A stretch of 17,495 nucleotides of DNA from an uncultured Collinsella sp. (GTDB taxonomy: Bacteria > Actinomycetota > Coriobacteriia > Coriobacteriales > Coriobacteriaceae). A model generated the notes under the pieces. It saw only the letters and a program-made list of their open reading frames with translations, was not told the DNA's origin and ran no database searches. The position numbers and the translations under genes were made by a program. Positions 13,227 through 17,495 of the stretch are shown piece after piece. Position 1 is the first letter of the stretch; each line of letters starts with the position of its first letter. The stretch covers positions 1 through 17,495 of the forward strand of contig CAUAWV010000042.1 in assembly GCA_958433005.1 (NCBI GenBank), given 5' to 3'.

Positions 13227-14390
13227 CTAATACAGGCCCGCCTCGCGAATAGCCTCGACAGCCAGAGCGATCTGATCGGGCGGCAGGACCAGCGCCATGC
13301 GCACGTGTCCCTCGCCCGAAGGACCAAAGCTCGCGCCCGGCGTCACCACAACGCCGGCCTTCTCCATGAGCTCCTCGCAAAACGCCATGGAATCGGTGCG
13401 ACCACCGGGAAGCTTGGCCCACACAAACATAGAGCCATGCGCGTTGGGACGCTCCCAGCCCAGGCCCTCAAGACCGTCGCACAGGGCATCGCGGCGCTCC
13501 TGGTACTTCAGACGCTGCGCCTCGACCTCATCGCGCGGACCGTTCAGGCAGGCGATGGCGGCCTTCTGGATCGGGAAGAACATACCGAAGTCGATCTGGC
13601 CGCGCAGCTTGGCAAAGGCAGAGACCACATCCTCGCGGCCGACCAAAAAGCCGATACGCGCACCGGTGACGTTAAACGACTTGGAGAGCGAGAAGAACTC
13701 AACGCCCACCTCGAGCGCGCCGGGATACTGCAAGAAGCTGCCGCCCGGCTCGCCGTCGAACACGATGTCGGAGTACGCGTTGTCATGGACGATGAGCAGG
13801 TCGTGCTCGCGGGCGAAAGCGATGATCTCCTCGTAGACCTCGGGAGTGCCCACCGAGCCGACCGGGTTCGCGGGCAGCGACACGATCATATACTTGGCAC
13901 GATCGGCCACCTCGGGATCGATACCCGCCACATAGGGCAGGTAATTGTGCTCCGCCACCAGCGGATAGTATTCGAGCTTGGCATCGGCGATCTTGGCACC
14001 CGCCTCAAAGACCGGGTAGCACGGATCGGGAACCAGAATGGTGTCGCCCGGATCGAGCAGGGCCAGGCCCAAATGACCCACGCCCTCCTGCGTGCCGTTG
14101 CACGACTGCACCATGGACGGCGTAATGCCCGAAACGCCAAAGCGGCGCTCATAGTAATCGCACACGGCCTGCTTGAGTTCGGGCAGGTCGCGCAGGGCAT
14201 ACTTCCACATCTCGGGATCTTGGGCTGCCTGCATGAGCGCCTCGACCACGTGGTCGTACGGCTTAAAGTCGGGCGTGCCCACGCTCATGTTGTAAATGGT
14301 CTTGCCCTGAGCCTTCAGCACGAGAAGCTTGTTGTTGAGCGAGGCGAAGACCTCCGCGCCAAAGCGGTCGAGACGCTGCGATGCCTGCAT
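13227..14390 (-). CDS. Class I/II aminotransferase, candidate N-acetyl-L,L-diaminopimelate aminotransferase
   Basis: The 387-residue protein is a fold-type I PLP aminotransferase. It shows the N-terminal IYNMSVGTPDFKP substrate loop, CNGTQEGV before the cofactor pocket, DPCYPVFEAG, SLPANPVGSVGTPEVY with the conserved Asn, DNAYSDIVFDG, the PLP-lysine segment FSLSKSFNVTGARIGF, and the C-terminal Arg in GHVRMAL. Its closest look is to the group holding PatA and LL-diaminopimelate aminotransferases. Since this genome has DapH, amination of N-acetyl-2-amino-6-oxopimelate is the best guess; alanine, aspartate or methionine transamination cannot be excluded. The ATG at 14390 is selected because AAAGGTGG precedes it; the longer frame to 14480 reads through a terminator hairpin. 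It lies 118 bases after nadE on the same strand, with that terminator in the gap. Confidence 0.86.
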   Translation of the reverse strand: MQASQRLDRFGAEVFASLNNKLLVLKAQGKTIYNMSVGTPDFKPYDHVVEALMQAAQDPEMWKYALRDLPELKQAVCDYYERRFGVSGITPSMVQSCNGTQEGVGHLGLALLDPGDTILVPDPCYPVFEAGAKIADAKLEYYPLVAEHNYLPYVAGIDPEVADRAKYMIVSLPANPVGSVGTPEVYEEIIAFAREHDLLIVHDNAYSDIVFDGEPGGSFLQYPGALEVGVEFFSLSKSFNVTGARIGFLVGREDVVSAFAKLRGQIDFGMFFPIQKAAIACLNGPRDEVEAQRLKYQERRDALCDGLEGLGWERPNAHGSMFVWAKLPGGRTDSMAFCEELMEKAGVVVTPGASFGPSGEGHVRMALVLPPDQIALAVEAIREAGLY

Positions 14391-14408
14391 GGTGCCACCT
14401 TTCGATAT

Positions 14409-14440
14409 AAAAAACGCGGCGCTCCGACAAGAGCGCCGCG
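14409..14440 (-). terminator. Intrinsic terminator between nadE and the aminotransferase gene
   Basis: CGCGGCGCTC and GAGCGCCGCG form a perfect 10-bp stem with a 6-base loop. On the minus strand TTTTTT follows, then only 18 bases to the aminotransferase ATG at 14390. It should end nadE transcripts, but it also lies inside the aminotransferase leader and could act as an attenuator. Confidence 0.88.
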
Positions 14441-14445
14441 CGATA

Positions 14446-14490
14446 CGGGCCATCAGATTGCAAAAGTGTAACGCTTGCAACCCCCGTATT
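14446..14490 (-). repeat. Nested inverted repeat in the aminotransferase leader
   Basis: On the minus strand ATACGGG and CCCGTAT (7 bp) enclose two copies of TTGCAA that can pair with each other. It lies between the nadE stop and the terminator hairpin. It may be an operator or the upstream arm of a leader RNA; no known riboswitch was recognised. Confidence 0.45.
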
Positions 14491-14508
14491 GGTTCAATTT
14501 AGCCAACC

Positions 14509-16509
14509 TTAGTCAACTGGATTGAGCGCGTCGATCTGCGCAAGCCACAGACGCGAGCTAGCGTCACTCGGCATACGCCAATCGCCGCGCGGGCTGAGCG
14601 TCACCGAGCCCACCTTGGGACCATCGGGCAGGCAGCTGCGCTTAAACTGCTGGGCAAAGAAGCGACGGTAGAACGTACGTAGCCACGTGTGGACGGTCTT
14701 GGCGTCGTAGACGCCCTCGAAGCTCTTGAGCGCCATGCGGTAGATCTTGCCAGGCTCAAAGCCAAAACGCAGCAGGTAGTAGAGGAAGTAGTCGTGCAGC
14801 TCGTACGGGCCCACCAAATCCTCGGTCTTCTGCGCAATCTCGCCGTCGCCCGTGGGCGGCAGAAGCTCGGGGGACACCGGCGTATCGAGGATATCGAGCA
14901 AGACCTCGGCAATGCGCCCGCCAAAGACATCGGCCGCATAGCGCACCAGATGGCGTACGAGCGTCTTGGGAACGCTCGCATTGACGGCATACATACTCAT
15001 GTGGTCACCGTTGTACGTGGCCCAGCCAAGCGCCAGCTCACTGAGATCGCCCGTGCCGATGACAAAGCCGCCGGCTTGGTTGGCCAAATCCATGAGAATC
15101 TGCGTGCGCTCGCGTGCCTGGCTGTTCTCGTAGGTCACGTCCTGGACGGTCGGATCGTGCTCGATGTCCTTAAAATGCTGCTCCACGGCTGCATGGATCG
15201 AGACTTCGCGGAAGCTCACGCCTAGGTCGCGAGCGAGCGACTCGGCATTCGACTTAGTGCGATGCGTCGTGCCAAAGCCGGGCATGGAGACCGCCGTGAT
15301 ACCCGTGCGCGGCAGCCCCAGTGCATCGAAGGCACGCACCGTCACGAGCAGTGCCAGTGTAGAATCAAGGCCGCCCGAAAGACCGATGACAGCCGCCTTG
15401 GTGCCCGTATGGGCCAGGCGGGTCTTGAGGCCGGCGGTCTGCAGGTCGAGGATGGTCTCGCAGCGCTCGGCCAGGTCACCATGGTCGGCCGGTACAAAGG
15501 GCGCGCGCGGGAAAACGCGGTCGATATCGCAGGCATCGCGCAGGACAGGCTCTTCGGCCAACACGCCCTCAAACGAAAACTCAACGGCCGTGGCCTCCGG
15601 CGCATCGTCCGCGCGCGTCCACGTCGTCGAACGACGGCGCTCGGCAACCAGGCGGTCAAGGTCAACGTCGGCGATGGCCATATCGCAAGTAAGCAGTTTG
15701 GTCGCGGCGAGCTTGGAGCCGTTTTCGTAGACGAGGTTCTCGCCCGCAAAGACCATGTCGGTCGTGGACTCGCCCTCGCTCGCATCGGCGTAGACATAGG
15801 CGCAGTACAGGCGCGCACTCTGATTGGAGATAAGGCTGCGGCGGTAATCCGCCTTGCCGATAATCTCGTCCGAGGCCGACGGGTTGAGAATCACCGTCGC
15901 ACCGGCAAGCGCCATCTCGGTCGAAGGGGGTGCCGGCACCCACAGGTCCTCACAGACTTCAACGCCCAGCACCAGGTCCTCGGCGCCTTCATCACAGCAA
16001 CGGTAGACAAGCCCCGACCCCAGCGGGACCGGACCCTGACCGGCAAATTCAACCCACACGGGATCCGCAGGCGCCGGAGCAAACCAACGGCGCTCATAGA
16101 ACTCGCCATAGTTGGGCAGATACTTCTTGGCCGTGAGGCCCAAAAGCTCGCCCGCGCAGCACACGGCGGCGCAGTTGTAGATATTCTCGGCAACTGCAAC
16201 GGGAAGACCGATGGTAAAGACGACCGGCAACTCACGGGTTTCATCAAGGATGTGCACAAGTGCCGCCTCGCAGGCATGCAGCAGTGTGCGGTTATGGAAC
16301 AGATCGGCCGCGGTATAGCCGCACAGATTAAGCTCGGGCAACACCAACGCGCGAATGCCGCGCTCGGCAGCTCTGCGAACAGCTGCCAGCGCAACCTCGG
16401 CATTACCCTCGACATCGGCCACGCGAATCTGCGGCGACGCCGCCGCCACACGCAAAAAGCCATCGTTCTTATTAGCCGAAACGCAGCATTGCCTTGTTGA
16501 TCTGGACAC
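14509..16509 (-). CDS. nadE: Glutamine-dependent NAD+ synthetase
   Basis: The 666-residue enzyme amidates nicotinic acid adenine dinucleotide to NAD+ with ATP and ammonia drawn from glutamine. Residues 20-300 are a nitrilase-like glutaminase with the triad Glu59 (LPELNLCGY), Lys128 or Lys129 (TAKKYLPNYGEFYE) and Cys186 (GVEVCEDLW). Residues about 340-660 are the synthetase, with the ATP-pyrophosphatase loop IGLSGGLDS (375-383) and the segment GTGDLSELALGWATYNGDHM. The length is typical of fused actinobacterial NadE. It starts with GTG at 16509; AAGGGG six bases upstream supports this, and no ATG closer to the domain has a ribosome site. It is probably cytoplasmic and has its own leader with a palindrome near 16579-16594. 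Transcripts should end at the hairpin before the aminotransferase gene. Confidence 0.95.
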   Translation of the reverse strand: MSRSTRQCCVSANKNDGFLRVAAASPQIRVADVEGNAEVALAAVRRAAERGIRALVLPELNLCGYTAADLFHNRTLLHACEAALVHILDETRELPVVFTIGLPVAVAENIYNCAAVCCAGELLGLTAKKYLPNYGEFYERRWFAPAPADPVWVEFAGQGPVPLGSGLVYRCCDEGAEDLVLGVEVCEDLWVPAPPSTEMALAGATVILNPSASDEIIGKADYRRSLISNQSARLYCAYVYADASEGESTTDMVFAGENLVYENGSKLAATKLLTCDMAIADVDLDRLVAERRRSTTWTRADDAPEATAVEFSFEGVLAEEPVLRDACDIDRVFPRAPFVPADHGDLAERCETILDLQTAGLKTRLAHTGTKAAVIGLSGGLDSTLALLVTVRAFDALGLPRTGITAVSMPGFGTTHRTKSNAESLARDLGVSFREVSIHAAVEQHFKDIEHDPTVQDVTYENSQARERTQILMDLANQAGGFVIGTGDLSELALGWATYNGDHMSMYAVNASVPKTLVRHLVRYAADVFGGRIAEVLLDILDTPVSPELLPPTGDGEIAQKTEDLVGPYELHDYFLYYLLRFGFEPGKIYRMALKSFEGVYDAKTVHTWLRTFYRRFFAQQFKRSCLPDGPKVGSVTLSPRGDWRMPSDASSRLWLAQIDALNPVD

Positions 16510-16578
16510 TGGAGGCCCCTTCTACCCTGAGATTCAGTCTAACGGACGTTCACATATCTCTAACTAGCCAAAGCAACC

Positions 16579-16594
16579 TCTCAGTTTACTGAGA
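16579..16594. promoter_or_regulatory. Palindrome upstream of nadE, possible operator
   Basis: TCTCAGT and ACTGAGA are perfect 7-bp arms around TT, about 70 bases before the nadE start. The size suits a dimeric regulator or a small hairpin. It does not match an NAD-repressor site I can name. Confidence 0.35.
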
Positions 16595-16631
16595 CGCCAA
16601 CCTGTGCTAAGAGCATGTATTCCAAAAATAT

Positions 16632-16673
16632 CTTTAATTAAAAAAGGAGAAATCGATAATCGACTTCTCCTTT
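16632..16673 (-). terminator. Terminator after the 36-codon gene
   Basis: AAAGGAGAA pairs with TTCTCCTTT, with a second stem TCGAT / ATCGA stacked inside. On the minus strand TTTTTTAATT follows. It lies 25 bases beyond the small gene's stop and closes the minus-strand unit that enters from the right edge. Confidence 0.88.
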
Positions 16674-16697
16674 AAGCGAGGCAAGTTAATTCCGAAA

Positions 16698-16808
16698 CTA
16701 ATGGCAGAATTTATCCATGTAGTCCTCAAAGTCGAACACTTCTACCACGACGCCCTCTTCCTGAGACTCTTTCAGTTGCTCCAAGAGATCTTTGTTAATA
16801 ACGTCCAT
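16698..16808 (-). CDS. 36-residue acidic peptide, possible RiPP-like precursor
   Basis: A very good ribosome site, AGGAGG seven bases before the ATG, opens a 36-codon frame. The peptide starts MDVINKDLLEQLKES and ends VFDFEDYMDKFCH. The first half reads as an amphipathic helix. After Gly19 comes VVVEV and then an acidic, aromatic tail with a single Cys at the penultimate position. Eleven of 36 residues are Asp or Glu. It starts 13 bases after the stop of a gene with a PqqD/RRE-like C-terminus and is followed at once by a terminator, so it is the last gene of that operon. Size, leader-like first half, unusual tail and an RRE-like neighbour fit a ribosomally made, modified peptide precursor. 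No known RiPP family was recognised. A small regulatory or structural protein is the alternative. Confidence 0.7.
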   Translation of the reverse strand: MDVINKDLLEQLKESQEEGVVVEVFDFEDYMDKFCH

Positions 16809-16821
16809 GCAGAAACCTCCT

Positions 16822-17495
16822 CTATCTAATCAATTGTAGTATATCTGCTTTCATGCAATTATCAACCAACTTGTTTAATTGCTCCTCGTTTGTCGATAGT
16901 CCCTCTTTTTTCAAAATGTCGCGCACCTCGTTCTTAGTAATCGGCTTTTCAAACAACGAAAGCAAAGCGAACGAAAAATCATTAACCGCACACATTCTAT
17001 GGGTGGCACAACTCAGCAGTACTCTTAACCCCTCTTTTGAGCGTCCGACTTCTTTAACAAACGAACTTTTAACCAATTGAAAACCGTTATCGTGCATTAC
17101 ATAATCGGCATCGATATTTGTATTCAGCAATCCATAATGCAACAGTTCTTCTATCGCCCTTGTCAGCTCGAGGTCGCCCTGATCAAGAATAAGAGAAATG
17201 CTACAATCGGCCTCCAATAAACGGGCCAACTTAAGGTATACCAACTGGGAAACAGCATAGACATGATGGTATTCAGAATTATAGAAGTAGGCAAATGGCT
17301 CAACGAGCACGACAGAGGTCTTGGAATCCAGCCAGATTCGATCAGCTGGATTTAGACTAGTTAGCCGTCGCTTTACTTTGGTCAAATGTCCCTTATACCT
17401 GACAGCGTGAATAGAATCTAGGATCCAGGTCACCTCTGAAATATGAAGCCGCTGGGGCAAGTCAATTGTGTCGCTACCGTTTATGACCTCCTGCA
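16822..17495 (-). CDS. Protein with PqqD/RRE-like winged-helix C-terminus, 5' end beyond the window
   Basis: The frame is open to the right edge, so the 5' end is probably missing; the first possible internal start is TTG at 17460, without a spaced ribosome site, giving 212 residues. Numbered from there, residues 41-112 (PADRIWLDSKTSVVLVEPFA, then HVYAVSQLVYLKLARLLE, then a helix ending ELLHYGLLN) look like strands followed by a small winged-helix pattern. Residues 158-212 (AVNDFSFALLSLFEKPITKN to KADILQLI) strongly resemble PqqD-type RiPP recognition elements, with the typical strand, helix, 'P-I-T-x-x-E' turn and leucine-rich last helix. It has no signal peptide. Base composition is clearly more AT-rich than the rest of the window. 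An RRE-containing maturation or leader-binding protein is the best reading; a different winged-helix regulator is possible. Confidence 0.68.
   Translation of the reverse strand, partial: QEVINGSDTIDLPQRLHISEVTWILDSIHAVRYKGHLTKVKRRLTSLNPADRIWLDSKTSVVLVEPFAYFYNSEYHHVYAVSQLVYLKLARLLEADCSISLILDQGDLELTRAIEELLHYGLLNTNIDADYVMHDNGFQLVKSSFVKEVGRSKEGLRVLLSCATHRMCAVNDFSFALLSLFEKPITKNEVRDILKKEGLSTNEEQLNKLVDNCMKADILQLIR

Noticed and set aside
13206..14471. A 421-codon open frame on the plus strand
   Set aside because: It lies antisense to the aminotransferase, has no recognisable domain and is explained by high GC and codon bias of the real gene.
15262..16500. A 412-codon open frame on the plus strand
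   Set aside because: It is antisense to nadE, rich in Arg/Gly/Ala without domains, and is a typical shadow frame.
16698..16808. Lasso peptide precursor reading of the 36-mer (Gly19 as ring start, Asp26 as position 8)
   Set aside because: The usual Thr two residues before the core is absent, and no transglutaminase-like B2 or asparagine-synthetase-like C protein is visible in the window.
1..17495. CRISPR arrays, tRNA or rRNA genes, insertion sequences with transposase
   Set aside because: No regularly spaced repeats, no tRNA-like cloverleaf segments, and no transposase or integrase frame were seen; only the short REP-like palindromes hint at mobility.

Overview
The window looks like a chromosomal stretch from a high-GC Gram-positive bacterium. 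The best guess is a Collinsella-like member of the Coriobacteriia (Actinomycetota). That placement is inferred from the high GC, the protein style, the N-acetyl (DapH) version of the diaminopimelate pathway and an actinobacterial-style lysine riboswitch; no marker gene here proves it. Most of the window is housekeeping DNA. The last ~900 bases are clearly more AT-rich and look like the end of an accessory locus.

Layout. 11-1144 (+) is a secreted coiled-coil cell-wall protein, convergent at a shared terminator with a minus-strand run: FxLYD-like membrane protein (3558-3115), HTH-like small protein (3082-2660) and a membrane-anchored Ser/Thr protein kinase (2591-1182). Next on the minus strand comes an M20 amidohydrolase (5236-4049), translationally coupled to a small membrane protein (4046-3723). 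The 380-base divergent region 5237-5616 holds overlapping promoters and a lysine riboswitch that precedes the plus-strand run lysA-dapA (one fused reading frame, 5617-7926), dapB (7919-8659) and dapH (8699-9418). After several strong hairpins come minus-strand genes: a nucleoid-associated NA37/YejK-type protein (10669-9665), an Mbeg1-like alpha/beta hydrolase bracketed by two near-identical palindromes (11941-10781), L-lactate dehydrogenase (13025-12075), a class I/II aminotransferase (14390-13227) and glutamine-dependent NAD+ synthetase (16509-14509). At the right edge a 36-codon gene (16808-16698) follows, by 13 bases, a 5'-truncated gene whose C-terminus looks like a PqqD/RRE winged helix.

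How the genes fit together. DapA, DapB, DapH, a candidate N-acetyl-diaminopimelate aminotransferase, a candidate N-acetyl-diaminopimelate deacetylase (the M20 enzyme) and LysA cover the acetylase route from aspartate semialdehyde to lysine, except the epimerase DapF. The riboswitch makes lysine the likely feedback signal. The most unusual points are the in-frame LysA-DapA fusion with a good internal ribosome binding site, and the small acidic peptide gene coupled to an RRE-like protein, which may be the tail of an uncharacterised RiPP-like locus. Function assignments come from motif recognition only; no database search was run.
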